Source: Bedellia somnulentella
Taxonomy: Eukaryota > Arthropoda > Insecta > Lepidoptera > Bedelliidae
Direction of reading: 5' to 3'
Assembly (NCBI GenBank): GCA_963576735.1
Contig: CAUYWD010000300.1
Location: forward strand, 1 to 64,000
Length of the DNA stretch: 64,000 nt
Program-made: the position numbers and the translations under genes
Notes under the pieces: generated by a model
Told to the model about the DNA's origin: nothing
Database searches by the model: none
The model's input: only the letters and a program-made list of their open reading frames with translations
Shown: piece by piece, positions 32,890 through 43,217 of the stretch
Numbering within the stretch: the first letter of the stretch is position 1
How the letters are laid out: each line of letters opens with the position of its first letter

Positions 32890-33313
32890 CACTAATTTTA
32901 TAGTCACACCAGACTCAACTAGAGTCTATTTTATTTTTATACTCACCCTATCCGACTTAGCTTAGGTACACTCCTTTTCGCCGCCAGGGCGGCCTTCAGC
33001 CGCCCGGCAAAAACACCAAGGTGACGCCGCACAGGCCGCAGGGCCAGCAGCACCGAACCGGTGGGGTTTTAGTCGGTAAAAGTCCGACATACCCCCGTCG
33101 CTCTCTCGAGCGACGGGGGATCCATGAGGATTTCCCCACCGGTAAACAAAAAAAAAAAAAAAAAAAACATCTTTCTTTTCACAATTGAAGAATCCCAAGA
33201 AGACACGGAGAAGACGCGAAGTCATTTAGACTGTTCAATTAAATACTAAGCTAATTGTAACAGTTTCACAATAAACAAGTCGCAAAAAGAAGATCCTATT
33301 ATTTCTACATCAT

Positions 33314-33327
33314 TGGCGCCCGAACAG
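33314..33327 (+). promoter_or_regulatory. BEL primer binding site (tRNA-Lys type)
   Basis: TGGCGCCCGAACAG lies one base after the 5' LTR and is complementary to the 3' end of a lysine tRNA. Its position and sequence fit a minus-strand primer site. Confidence 0.8.
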
Positions 33328-34621
33328 AAACTTCAGCCTACGCAGCAGAGGCACCACCAGCAGAACGAGAGAAAAGGAGGACCACGCCACGCCACGCCAA
33401 GCCGCCGGTGAAGAAGCCAGGTCCAAGGGTTGGACACAGCAGCCATCCCACCTGCCAGCATCTTACCGAGGAGAGTGTCGTGAGCCAATCATTCCTTTCT
33501 TTTCCTCACCTTAAAACCCCTCACCACGGGCAAATTAGTCAAGATAATCAATAGATAATCAATTTACATCCATTAATATCTCAGCAATCCCTTTGTATTT
33601 TACATCAATCTTATCATAAATCTATTTAATTACCTAGAAAGCACATTACTTCCCATTTATTTCTTAAAAATTTTGAGGTTAGAATAGATTCTCAACGGCA
33701 TGGTCCACATGATGAAATTAAAGTTGAACTGATTGCACAAGGCAATCACCACTCAGCTATTTCTGAGCCACAGCCGCTGGTTTCTGTGATCCAGTGTATG
33801 ACATAAACCTCCCATGTGCTACAGAGTTAGCGCATAACATTTACAAAGATAATTGCAACTTAACCTTACAGCAATTCATCTAACAGGCTCCAACGCCTCA
33901 CCAAGTGGAATCAGCGCACTCTATTAAGGACATCCAGGTTATGTTTCATACCACATGTCAACTTAAATAGTTTCTTAATCATATCAATATCAGAATTTCA
34001 GCCTTGTCTTGCATTAATTACTTAGTTTTCAATATTTTAACTTCACTTTGGCATTTTAGTGTTTTTGTAAAACTAGTGAGCAACATAACTAATTTTACAA
34101 AACCACATGCTCTTCACTTAGGTTAATCAACCATATATTTTCTACAGCCATCAAGTGCACATGTGAATCATTGACTCACTTTGCTTATATACATTCACTC
34201 AATTAAGTAAAGGCAGCAGTTAAGGTACTCATACCTCACATGTGCCGGCAACTCTAGCAGCATATCAATCAACTCTTCACTTAATTCAATTAATTTCAAT
34301 ATACAAACTTAATATTGGTTAGTTTCATGCCAGTTTCCGCTCTACCAAACGATTCAGGGATATATACTTACTACTGTTTCAAACAATTTCAGTGAACGTG
34401 AACTTCACCGAGGAACGCAGGCCTGCATCATTCAGCTGCTGCCTGTTGTCTCCAGCGGCGTTACCTTCACAAGGAGCGTAAACCGGTTTACAATTTACTT
34501 TAATTTTACATTCTTGCCACACCCTTTACTATAACAATTAACTCCAGAAATTTATCTATATACAGAACCTTTCACTTAACTAGTTACTTATTAATTATTA
34601 ATTATTAATTTCCTTTTCAAT
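33328..34621 (+). other. Long untranslated leader of the BEL element
   Basis: About 1.3 kb without a long open frame lies between primer site and Gag start. It is AT-rich with many stops. I see no second element inside. Confidence 0.55.
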
Positions 34622-36832
34622 ATGACTGACAGTGAATTATCAGTAAAAACAAACACTGCTCATGCCAGTCGAAGCTCAAGCCCTGCCAAAATGGCAAGCG
34701 ATGAATATACTGTGCTTAAGTATAAACGCAGTTCCATCAAAGGGCAAATAACCCACTTTAAAAAATATTTATTAAATTTATTAGAGTATTGTGAATCCCA
34801 TCCATTGACATCAAGGGATGAACAAATGTTATCATTAAAGCTAGATAAGTTTTTGGAGTTAAACTCTCAATTTGAACACCTGCAATCACAAATGGAAGCT
34901 CTTAATTTTAGTAACTTAGATTATGAATTAGATGAAAGAGAACTCATATCAAATGAATTCTGTTCTTGTATTGTGAAGGCACGAAATCTGCTCGGTGTCA
35001 ACAAACCTGCAGACCAATTCCAAGATGCCACTGAAGGGTCAAAGGCCTCCCATCCATGCCACTGTAATGGTCAAGGCACAATGGGGTTTAGGCTACCTGA
35101 AATCACTATACCTAAGTTTGATGGTTCATACTTCAAATGGCTTGAATTCAGAGATACATTTGAATCATTAATTCACAATAATAATCATATTAAACCTATT
35201 CATAAATTTCATTACCTCTGCTCATACCTACAAGGTGAAGCAGCCAGGGTTATAGCAAATCTTGAGGTATCTGATTTCAATTATGTAGAAGCATGGAATA
35301 TATTATGTGAAAGGTATAACAATAAAAGACAATTAGTTAATAATCACCTTAGTGCACTTTTTAATCTCAAGGTTATGCAGAGTGAATCAGACAAGTCTCT
35401 TAGGTTTTTAAGTGATCACATCACCAAGAATGTTAGGGCTTTACAGACTTTAGGTCAACCAGTTCAACACTGGGATTCTATTTTAATTTATTTAGCTTCC
35501 TCAAAGTTTGATCTAAATACTAATATCAAATGGGAAGAATACAAAGGCAATCTTCATTCAGAGTTGCCAACCTTTAATGACTTAAAAGAATTTTTAAAGA
35601 TAAGAGCTGATATTTTAGAGACATTACCTCAAAGTAAGGTAAGGCTTAACACATCACAGGGTTCAAACAACAGTCATAATAATAATAATAGTCATGATTT
35701 AAAACACTATCATAGTAACAGTCATATTAAACAAACAATAAATCCACCTCAAGCCTTTATTGTTTCCACTTCAGGTAATGTAAACGATGAGGCTAGCAAT
35801 CCTCAATTGCCCTCACGTTTACCCAATGCCACTCTAGCATCAACAGTTACAACTAATACTAATTTCAAGTGCCCCCTTTGCAAGGGTAAACATTTACTGT
35901 TCCGATGCTTACGTTTCAGAAAGCTCACATTGGCTGACAGACGGAGTAGGGTCACTGGGCTTAAGGTTTGCACAAATTGCCTTCGGTCTGACCATATGGT
36001 TGCCAAGTGTCCCTATGGAGACTGTCGTAAGTGTGGTGGACGCCATCACACTCTGCTACACAGCTCTCCCCTTCTTCAAAATGATGTTGCTCCATCATCA
36101 CATCCTGTCCCTTCAATGCCTCAGTCGCTTTCTCTCAGTCCTCCAGTTTCCCCTTCAGGGATCATTCGCTCCACCGCCATGATTGACATCATCAATCCCC
36201 AAAATGGTAAGGTGGAGACAGTCAGATGCTTGCTAGATAGCGGCTCTGACTACTCTTTTCTTTCCGCTGACTTAAGGAATCGCCTTAAGTTAGTTTCCAC
36301 ACCCTCAATACACAACAGTGTTGCAGGCGTTGGGAACACCTTTCTTAACCTGAGACCACATCAGTGCTCAGCGTTAATTCGTGCCCGCACTGGCACATAC
36401 TCACATCTTCACACCTTTTTGGTGTTGCCTTCCATAGCAAAAAGGCATTCTAATGAAGCCATTGATGTTTCAAATATCACTCTTCCCTCAGCTATCACAT
36501 TAGCTGATCCTCAATTCAATCAACCACTAAAGGTTGACATTATGATTGGAGGCGATCTATTCTGGGATCTACTTGGCTCCGAAAGGCTCACCTTAGGTCC
36601 AGGCCTACCCATGCTGCATAATTCACAGCTAGGCTGGATTATAGCTGGCAAGATTTCCCATTCATTACCACAAAATTCACAAACTTGTAATTTTGTTAGT
36701 AGCAGTTCTTTTACCAAGTTAACTGGAACTCATAGACTAAAAACTAGACGTTTCTGTCCTCTCAGCCCACTCAAGGCAGCAGATTACCGTCTTGGTGATA
36801 CTTACACCTTACCGAAACCAATTGGTTATTAA
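34622..36832 (+). CDS. BEL/Pao Gag-protease polyprotein
   Basis: An open frame of 736 codons. The N-terminal coiled-coil-like part has SIKGQITHFKKYLLNLLEYC. The capsid-like DUF1759 region (about residues 150-300) has LPEITIPKFDGSYFKWLEFR, LCSYLQGEAARVIANLEVSD and YNNKRQLVNNHLSAL. Zinc-knuckle Cys/His clusters follow at about 415-480: CPLCKGKHLLFRC, CTNCLRSDHMVAKC and CRKCGGRHHTLLH. An aspartic protease (DUF1758 type) starts near residue 525 with MIDIINPQNG and the catalytic VRCLLDSGSDYSFLS; MIGGDLFWDLLG and LGWIIAGKI lie downstream. The frame ends just after the protease, at the point where the RT is missing. It would form particles and bind RNA, so it could in principle be mobilised by a complete relative. 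Confidence 0.85.
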   Translation: MTDSELSVKTNTAHASRSSSPAKMASDEYTVLKYKRSSIKGQITHFKKYLLNLLEYCESHPLTSRDEQMLSLKLDKFLELNSQFEHLQSQMEALNFSNLDYELDERELISNEFCSCIVKARNLLGVNKPADQFQDATEGSKASHPCHCNGQGTMGFRLPEITIPKFDGSYFKWLEFRDTFESLIHNNNHIKPIHKFHYLCSYLQGEAARVIANLEVSDFNYVEAWNILCERYNNKRQLVNNHLSALFNLKVMQSESDKSLRFLSDHITKNVRALQTLGQPVQHWDSILIYLASSKFDLNTNIKWEEYKGNLHSELPTFNDLKEFLKIRADILETLPQSKVRLNTSQGSNNSHNNNNSHDLKHYHSNSHIKQTINPPQAFIVSTSGNVNDEASNPQLPSRLPNATLASTVTTNTNFKCPLCKGKHLLFRCLRFRKLTLADRRSRVTGLKVCTNCLRSDHMVAKCPYGDCRKCGGRHHTLLHSSPLLQNDVAPSSHPVPSMPQSLSLSPPVSPSGIIRSTAMIDIINPQNGKVETVRCLLDSGSDYSFLSADLRNRLKLVSTPSIHNSVAGVGNTFLNLRPHQCSALIRARTGTYSHLHTFLVLPSIAKRHSNEAIDVSNITLPSAITLADPQFNQPLKVDIMIGGDLFWDLLGSERLTLGPGLPMLHNSQLGWIIAGKISHSLPQNSQTCNFVSSSSFTKLTGTHRLKTRRFCPLSPLKAADYRLGDTYTLPKPIGY

Positions 36833-37216
36833 TAGCCTAAGTTGAATGAACTCATACACAACAAACATTCAACAATTGTTTATGGTTTACTTTTAATTTA
36901 CATTTATATACAAATATTTTACTTTATACAATACTTATACACTTTACATCATCCTACACATGGATCAATCATTATTTGCTATTTTATTATGTCTTTCCTT
37001 CTAGATACAGTAAACAGCTGACTACCTAAAGGTCATTGACATCGAGGTAGTTGACCTTACAAGTTCATCGACTTTGAACTTTAGCATATATATTTATTTT
37101 TTTTTGGATTCATTTATCAGATGTATTTGAATCAGTGCGATGATCAATCACCATGATTATCATCATCATCAACGGTGGTCATCATCATAATTTCTTTATG
37201 CTTTTATTTTCGCCAG
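36833..37216 (+). other. Non-coding junction where RT/RNase H is missing
   Basis: No RT or RNase H motif is found. AT-rich sequence with CAT and ATC repeats (TTATCATCATCATCAACGG) is followed by a TTATTTTCGCCAG stretch that looks like a splice acceptor in front of the integrase remnant. This could be the scar of the deletion or an acquired segment. Confidence 0.55.
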
Positions 37217-37927
37217 GGGAAAACCCACGGAAATATTTTGTGACAATGAGCGAAATTTCGTTGCCGCAGCTAAGGAAATAAATTCATTTTTTAACGACAA
37301 TAAAGACTATTTGTGCAGTTTGCTAATGTTCAAAATATTAACTTTAGATTTTGCCCGGTTTACGCCCCTAATTTCAACGGAAGCGCGGAAGCTGGCATTA
37401 AGCTTGCTAAGTTTCACATTAAACGCATCATGGGTAACACCCACCTCACATTCGAGGAATTATCTTCTCTTTTTGCCCAGGTTGAGGCTATCCTCAACAG
37501 TAGACCCATCGCTCCCCTTTCCTCCTCCCCAAATGATTTGGCAGTTCTCACACCGGGACACTTTCTCCTCGGCAGGTCACTCACGGCTCTTCCATCACCG
37601 GATCTGGCAGACTTACCGACGAAGAGATTGGATCGCTTTCAACTGTTGGAGCAGCTACGGCAAACATTTTGGAGGAGATGGCACAGGGAATATTTATCAG
37701 AGCTACAACAGCGAACTCAATGGCGAGTAAGATGTAGAGACTTGCGCATGGGTGATCTTGTCCTAATAAGCGAAGATAACTCTCCACCTCTGTTATGGCG
37801 AAGAGGGCGAGTCACTAAACTATATCCAGGAGCAGATGGTGTCCCGAGAGTGGCCGATATCAAGACCATGCAATCGACAGTAAGGCGAGCCATAAATCGC
37901 TTGTGCCTACTTGTAGAAGAAGATTGA
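37217..37927 (+). pseudogene. BEL integrase C-terminal part
   Basis: Reads FCDNERNFVAAAKEINSFF, then a frame change near 37310, then CPVYAPNFNGSAEAGIKLAK, TFEELSSLFAQVEAILNSRP, LTPGHFLLGRSLTALPSPDL and LVLISEDNSPPLLWRRGRVT. This is the end of the integrase core plus the DUF5641-type C-terminal domain of BEL/Pao elements. The zinc-binding N-terminus and most of the core are missing. Confidence 0.85.
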
Positions 37928-37954
37928 AGACTCGTCTTCAATGGCCCCCCAGTA

Positions 37955-38228
37955 TGTTAAAGCACTTGGATCCAAGTGCTTTAACGGGCTCAAAACATAA
38001 ACAATCCAGAGTCGCGTCAGTCACGTCAAGCGCCATCAGAAAGGAGACAAACAGCTTAGCCTATAAAACCGAGATGCCCGCTGCATCTTTCTTTTCACAA
38101 TTGAAGAATCCCAAGAAGACACGGAGAAGACGCGAAGTCATTTAGACTGTTCAATTAAATACTAAGCTAATTGTAACAGTTTCACAATAAACAAGTCGCA
38201 AAAAGAAGATCCTATTATTTCTACAACA
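37955..38228 (+). repeat. BEL 3' LTR
   Basis: 274 bp, nearly identical to the rejoined 5' LTR; the only difference I noticed is CTACATCA against CTACAACA at the end. This suggests recent insertion. Confidence 0.9.
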
Positions 38229-39199
38229 AAATCGTTTAATGCATTCATGTGGTAAAGTTCGAGATGATACAGGTTACTTTATTTATTGTTCCATAACATG
38301 AACCCATATTTATCACTATATTTTCTTAATTAAATGATAAAAGCTCCAAAACACTCAAACAGATGATAAATTGTGGACACCACATTTATCTTGTTTCGAT
38401 GGGGATACCCGTGACAAATATTAATATCCCTTTTGCCAAACTTAACCAATTATTTATCTCCAAATCGATAGGCGACAATAATAATTAAAATAAAATACAA
38501 AAAAGGAACAGTTAATAACCTGCTTTTTATAAAATATTCCCTATAAATAAGTTTATATTTGTTTTTCTTTGAACTTAATCTCGACTGGCAACCGCGCGAG
38601 CGGGACACACTTCTCTCTCACACGGCTCTCGTTCTAGGACGTTTCTCTGCTTGACAGCCTTTAAAAGATAATTAACTTTATTGCATGGTAATAAATTGCA
38701 TTTTTGTTTACCATATTTTTGTGAGTACGCTCTCCTGTTTAGTTAGTAGCTTCATGGCCAAGATAGCTTAAAAGTAAATAAACAAAGACGGCATTTATAT
38801 TTAACATTCTTTTTGTTGTTTTTACTCGCTAAAAAGTTACTCTATGGTGATGTGACACATGTTTTTAAAGTTGACATTGGCGAAATTATTGTGGCAACAC
38901 GATTGAGGCCACGAAGAAAAAATTTAAGTAAGTAACGTAGTTACATCAACGCCATCTACAGAGCTCTAGCAAACTATGTTGTTTTTATATTTCTCAAAAA
39001 GAAAACCTCTCATTAAACAATAAATTGACGTAATCAATTTTAAATTAAAAAGTAGCTTTTAGAATGGTGATTATAGTATTTTGGGGTAATTGTTTTCTAG
39101 TGATCGCAACATTGCAGGGAAAAATATTGCTATCTAAAAGAGGTACGCTCCCGTTGCATTATGACTCTGTCTATAGTGTTCATAGTCAAAGGTAAAAAT

Positions 39200-39335
39200 G
39201 TATAATGAAATACCTGAGGACATTTTAAATTTATCAGAAACCAAATTCAAAGCAGTAGTTAAAAGAAATCTTAGTTTAAAAGCCTTTTACAATGTTAGTG
39301 ATTACATTAATGATGAAATAGCTTGATGTCATCAG
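39200..39335 (+). pseudogene. LINE reverse transcriptase C-terminus, right half
   Basis: Reads YNEIPEDILNLSETKFKAVV, KRNLSLKAFYNVSDYINDEI and A, then a stop. It continues the frame broken at 28479 once the P-like element and one copy of GTAAAAAT are removed. Confidence 0.75.
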
Positions 39336-39506
39336 GGCTCTGTGCAGGATGTTTCCGGGCTGATACCAAAATGGACGTAAAAAAAGATGTGTGTTGACGA
39401 GTTTCTTACGGGTTCTTCTCTCAACAAAACACCTTCCGAATGTTAACTTAGTATTAAGTTGAAATTTGAAGTTCATAAAAGAAAGATTTATCTTTCTACT
39501 TACTTA

Positions 39507-40281
39507 CTTATACTCACGCCCATCATTCCCATTGAGGTAGGCAGAGACTATCGGTCGCCACTTAGTACGATCTTGACAAACCTCTCTTGCTTCCCTTACA
39601 TTCATTATTCTTCTCATATAATGCTTTTTTATTCTGCTCACTTCGGACCCCTGCCTTGATAAGAACGTTTTCTATTTGGCCTAGAAACGTTTTACGAGGC
39701 CGTCCTCTGCTAACAATCCCATCTACATTGGCTCCATATATCTCTTTCGCTAATTTATTTTTACCTATCCTCTCTATGTGCCCAAACCACCTTAGCATTC
39801 CTTTTTCTATCTTGCATACTACGTCATCTTTCACAACTACGCGTTCACACTACCTTACATTATATATACCTACTCTGAGGGACCTCATTTCCACCGCATT
39901 AACTCTACTTTCATGCTTCTTCTGCCATGCCCAACATTCACCACCATACATCAGCGTAGGAACCAGTACAGCATTGTGAACTGCCATTCGCGCCTTTTCA
40001 GACAGGAACTGGCTCGACATCTAACCGTTCATGGCTCCATTCACCGCATTTCCCTTTTTAACACTCCTTTCAATATCTTCCTTACATTTTTCATCCCTAG
40101 TAAACAAACTCCCCAGATAAACAAATTCTTTCACTTGTTCCACTTTTTTACCATTTATAACAATCTCAAATTCTGTCATACTTTCCTCTCTCTCAAAAAC
40201 CATAGTTTTGGTTTTGCGCACATTCACTCTCATTCTCTTTCTTTCGAATGAATACCAATTAACCAATAAGAAAACAAACAC
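39507..40281 (-). pseudogene. RTE LINE fragment, frameshifted
   Basis: On the minus strand the 5' part reads RMRVNVRKTKTMVFEREESM, EQVKEFVYLGSLFTRDEKC and KKGNAVNGAMNG. The 3' part reads CKIEKGMLRWFGHIERIGKN and RGRPRKTFLGQIENVLIKAG, separated by stops and frame changes. The 3' end (TCAATGGGAATGATGGGCGT, then GAGTATAAGTAAG) is at about 39507-39545. It is older than the RTE copy at 9501-10271. Confidence 0.75.
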
Positions 40282-40433
40282 ATTTAGGTATGAAAGTGCT
40301 ATTATCTGGGATAAACCCGCAAACTACTGTGACGACTTCTATTTTTATTTAGTGAACGTAACCGATATTAACTGAAAAAAACCATAGGAATTTGAAATAT
40401 ACTAGCTGACGGACAGCATATAGACTTGTCTTG

Positions 40434-40905
40434 AGCCCTAAGATATCACCTGAACCTCAGACTGATACTGGACGGGAAGATCCCATGGATTTTGAGGTGA
40501 GAACGGATTATGGTGATAGTGACTTTGAATGTTAACTGGATACCTCAAAACCATTCAATCAGGATGATTCAAACGACCTCATAAAAGACCTGGGACTGTC
40601 AAACACTTTTTCAGAAATTCTGGTTTCTAGGCTTGAAGAAAGGAACTTAGTTACAAAAGAAACTAAAATTTCTTACTACTGCGCAAGGGGAAAAATCTCC
40701 TCAATTATTTTTCTGAAGACGATGACTTCGTGTTTTGTATTGAAGTTTCTGGTTTAAGGACTGCTATGGATTTACAAAATTACGATTCTAGTGAGTGCCG
40801 TTTATTTATTGACTCACCAAAATGAAGTCCAAAATGTGTTCTCTTACACAATGGAAACAAACTAGGGTCGTTGCCGATTGCACATTCTACGAAAGTTTGG
40901 ACATT
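40434..40905 (+). pseudogene. Degenerate fragment of a repeated arthropod gene of unknown function
   Basis: One frame reads LSPKISPEPQTDTGREDPMD and DLIKDLGLSNTFSEILVSRL then EERNLVTKETKISYY. After a frameshift near 40685 it reads YFSEDDDFVFCIEVSGLRTA, YDSSECRLFIDSPK and, after a stop, CVLLHNGNKLGSLPIAHST. This pattern (gliding SRLxEKNL, YFS, CRLFIDS, VLLHNGN, PIAHS) is a family I recall as dispersed in arthropod genomes. Its function is unknown to me. At least two stops and a frameshift make it a pseudogene. Confidence 0.5.
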
Positions 40906-41290
40906 CTATGAAAACCTCATATGAGAATTATTACTAATGAATAAAGCATAAATAAAGGAAAGAAAAATTTCGACACAGGCGGGGATCGAACCCGCGACCT
41001 CGGGTATACGCCACCGTCGCTCTGCCAATTGAGCTACCGTCTACCGTGTCAATGGCTGCCAGTGCAAAATTCTTCTATCCTTTGTTTCTTTTACACGTTT
41101 AAGTACCGTCCGTATTTGTGAAAAAAAAATAAAAAAATCGTAGTTCGGGAACTCAAACACTACTTAAAAGTGTAAAAGAAAGTTCGATCCCCGCCTGTTT
41201 CGAAATGCTTCATTCCTTTATTTAACATTTATTTATTAGTAATAATCCCCACATGAGGTTTTCATGAACAAAAACATTCAAAATACATAT
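40903..41290. mobile_element. Palindromic tRNA-like repeat with one intact unit
   Basis: The left arm is GAAAACCTCATATGAGAATT. A minus-strand tRNA-like unit lies at 40972-41050 with a short insertion in the acceptor region. The spacer is TGCAAAATTCTTCTATCC, a remnant of the second unit (GTTCGATCCCCGCCTGTTTC) follows, and the right arm is AATCCCCACATGAGGTTTTC with ATGAACAAAAACATTC. Confidence 0.75.
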
Positions 41291-41453
41291 AACTAATAAA
41301 AAAAGGAAATATTAATATATTATTATTTTTTTCCACGATGTTTTCGAAATATTTCTTTCCATTCTCTTAAAAGTGGCTCTTGATAGTCTCGTATAATAGG
41401 TAATAACAATAGGCACATAAAAAGAGAGTTTATCTGTTGTTTTAACTGTAGAG

Positions 41454-41710
41454 TTGTGTAGTGTCTTAGCTTAGTCTAGCTTAGAATAGCACTACCCCTT
41501 TTCTTACTGCGGTTGAACGTAAGAGGCGACCAAGGGTGTTGGGGCTTTTAAATAAATTTTAAATAGGTCGGAGACTTATCACCAATATCCTTTATTTTAC
41601 CATCTTTTCCCCACTTAGCTTCCAAAAGTGGTTGAGGAATTTCTAATTTCTTAGCTGTGGATACCCCTTTTAGGGTGTTAGATTCGTAAGTAAATGTATG
41701 TATGTGTGTA
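41454..41710 (+). mobile_element. GCCGTGTAGTG-family copy
   Basis: Runs from GTGTAGTGTCTTAGC through CCACTTAGCTTCCAAAAGTG to a (TATG)n tail near 41700. Confidence 0.7.
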
Positions 41711-41912
41711 GTTGAAACACTGAGGCACACTACAGTATTTATTTGCTATTTTGTTTCAAAAAACTACAAAAACTCCATGCGTACGTAAGCGTGAGCGACT
41801 AATGGCTGAGGTTGTGACATCACAACGCCACTTTTCCTCGCCAACCGCATTTAAATCCGTCGGCCGAAAATGCGCACTTTGAACCTAAATATTTCAGCCA
41901 TATTTTAACATA

Positions 41913-42183
41913 CATACGTACACACATATACTCATGGCTAAATCCCTTAACGGGGTAGCCAGAGCTTTGGAATTAGAAATGCCTCAGCTTCTTTTGGAAG
42001 TTGATTGGGGAAAAGATGGTAATAATAAATGTTTTTGAAAAACGTTTGAAAAACGTTTAAAAACGGGTCTCCAACCACATCGCCCAAAAATAACTTGAAA
42101 AGCCCCTATCCCCTTAATCGCCTCTTACGATCACCCACGGGTAGAAATGGGGAAGTGTTATTCTAAGCCGACACTACACGGCT
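41913..42183 (-). mobile_element. GCCGTGTAGTG-family copy
   Basis: Starts CATACGTACACACATATACT, carries a short duplication (GAAAAACGTTTGAAAAACGT) in the middle, and ends GCCGACACTACACGGC. Confidence 0.7.
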
Positions 42184-42188
42184 AATAA

Positions 42189-43217
42189 TCTATACTAATA
42201 TTATAAAGCTGAAGAGTTTGTTTGTTTGAACGCTAGGATCTCAGGAACTACCCAATCAAATTGAAAAATTCTTTTTGTGTTGCATAGTCTGTTTATTGAG
42301 GAAGGTTTTAGGCTATATATCATCATGCTGCAACCAACAGGAGCAAACTATCAGCGAATAATGTTGCAAAAACGGGGATAATTATTCATACTAAGGCTTC
42401 CGTTGTGGGCGCTGCGTAAACGGTTCAAGTTACCCAACAAAAATGTATTAAAGAATTATTTCTCTTTAAATGATCTAAAAAAATGCCCGCGACAGTATAT
42501 GTCTAACTTTTAAGTTTCACTTACTATAAACCATTTTTATGGTAAACAAATTTGGTCGAATTGAATGCATAATTGCCATAATGTTTTATCAACATAATAT
42601 TAATCTTTATCCAAATAAATATGTTGTTAATTGAGAGTATTTAATTGAGAACAAAATTGACCTTGACATCACTTAATTTAAATAAACATCTTAGAAGAAA
42701 ATACAATTTTAAAATTACTCCGTAACAAAATTTACACGCGTGCATGAAGCGCAAGACAAGACGCTGCGCTCTGGCCGGCAAGCGAGGTCACCTGCGTGAG
42801 AAGCTTATGTTTAAGCCTTATCCTATTAATATTATAAATGTGAAAGTTTAGATGTTTGTGTGTTTGTAGCTAAATGAAGACTAATTCACAGAACGTATTT
42901 AAAATCTAATTTACAGGAAGCCAGATAATGATCCCAATTAACACAATAGGACACTTTTTATCCCAGAAAAATTAAGAGATCAATAAATTTTCTTAAAAAA
43001 TGGTTAAACAGACTAACTGACTAAGAATCAATGCTCAGCCGAAATTACTATACTTATAAACTTAAAATTTATAAAGTGAAGAAATTGTGAGGACACTATG
43101 AAAAACACCTTTTTTCTCATCGCATGACAGAGACCCTCAACAGGTCAGTTAAATATTTCAGTTTGACGACGTGAAAGTCAAAACTTTTGACAGTACGAAG
43201 TCTGTGGGGTCAGCTAG
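42189..43217 (+). mobile_element. Helitron-like elements
   Basis: Two typical 5' starts are seen, TCTATACTAATATTATAAAG at about 42190 and CCTATTAATATTATAAATGT at about 42823. One 3' end is seen, CTGTGGGGTCAGCTAGT at about 43217. The second start paired with this end gives a non-autonomous element of about 395 bp. The first may be a truncated copy. Confidence 0.5.

Larger units (their letters stand above)
31066..33167. mobile_element. Jockey-type LINE with twin-primed 5' inversion
   Basis: The target duplication CATCTTTCTTTT is at 31054-31065 and 33168-33179, with a poly(A) tail at about 33147-33167. The 5' segment (31066-31887) is inverted (minus strand) and the 3' segment (31888-33147) is plus. 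A 66-bp stretch is present in both, at 31066-31131 and 31888-31953, in opposite orientation. This is the structure expected from twin priming with overlap. The 3' UTR has a strong hairpin, CCCCCGTCGC with GCGACGGGGG, at about 33092-33119. Confidence 0.9.
30925..33312 (+). repeat. BEL 5' LTR, split by a LINE
   Basis: Left part 30925-31065 (141 bp) plus right part 33180-33312 (133 bp) gives 274 bp, exactly the length of the 3' LTR. The gap holds the LINE at 31066-33167 plus its second 12-bp target copy. TATAAAA at 31032 is a plausible TATA box. Confidence 0.85.
30925..38228 (+). mobile_element. BEL/Pao LTR retrotransposon, internally deleted
   Basis: LTRs of 274 bp start TGTTAAAGCACTTGG and end CTACAWCA. 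The 5-bp target duplication AAATC is at 30920-30924 and 38229-38233; the single AAATC at 25141-25145 of the paralogue is the empty site. Order: 5' LTR (split by a LINE), tRNA-Lys-like primer site, long leader, Gag-protease ORF, deletion, integrase C-terminus, 3' LTR. RT, RNase H and the integrase core are missing, so this copy is non-autonomous. Confidence 0.9.
30092..38756. mobile_element. P-like (THAP) transposon family D, copy 2, with BEL insertion
   Basis: The termini are the same as at 21615-25667 (CATGGAAGTATTATTTAAAC left, TTAGTTAGTAGCTTCATG right). The perfect 8-bp target duplication GCCAAGAT is at 30084-30091 and 38757-38764. Removing the BEL element leaves about 1.36 kb: an internally deleted derivative keeping 21.6-21.9, 23.06-23.37 and 24.9-25.67 kb equivalents. 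It sits inside P-like copy B. Confidence 0.85.
28480..39191 (+). mobile_element. P-like (THAP) transposon, copy B, carrying nested insertions
   Basis: The left terminus is CTTTGACTATGAACACCATA (28480) and the right terminus ends ATAGTGTTCATAGTCAAAG (39191). The 8-bp target duplication GTAAAAAT is at 28472-28479 and 39192-39199. Without the inner insertion (30084-38756) the element is about 2 kb. It is the same family as copy A (10822-12264) but keeps more of the gene. Confidence 0.85.

Noticed and set aside
32669..32965. Thr/Pro-rich ORFs near the LINE 3' end
   Set aside because: These are other frames of the GC-rich 3' end of the LINE RT.
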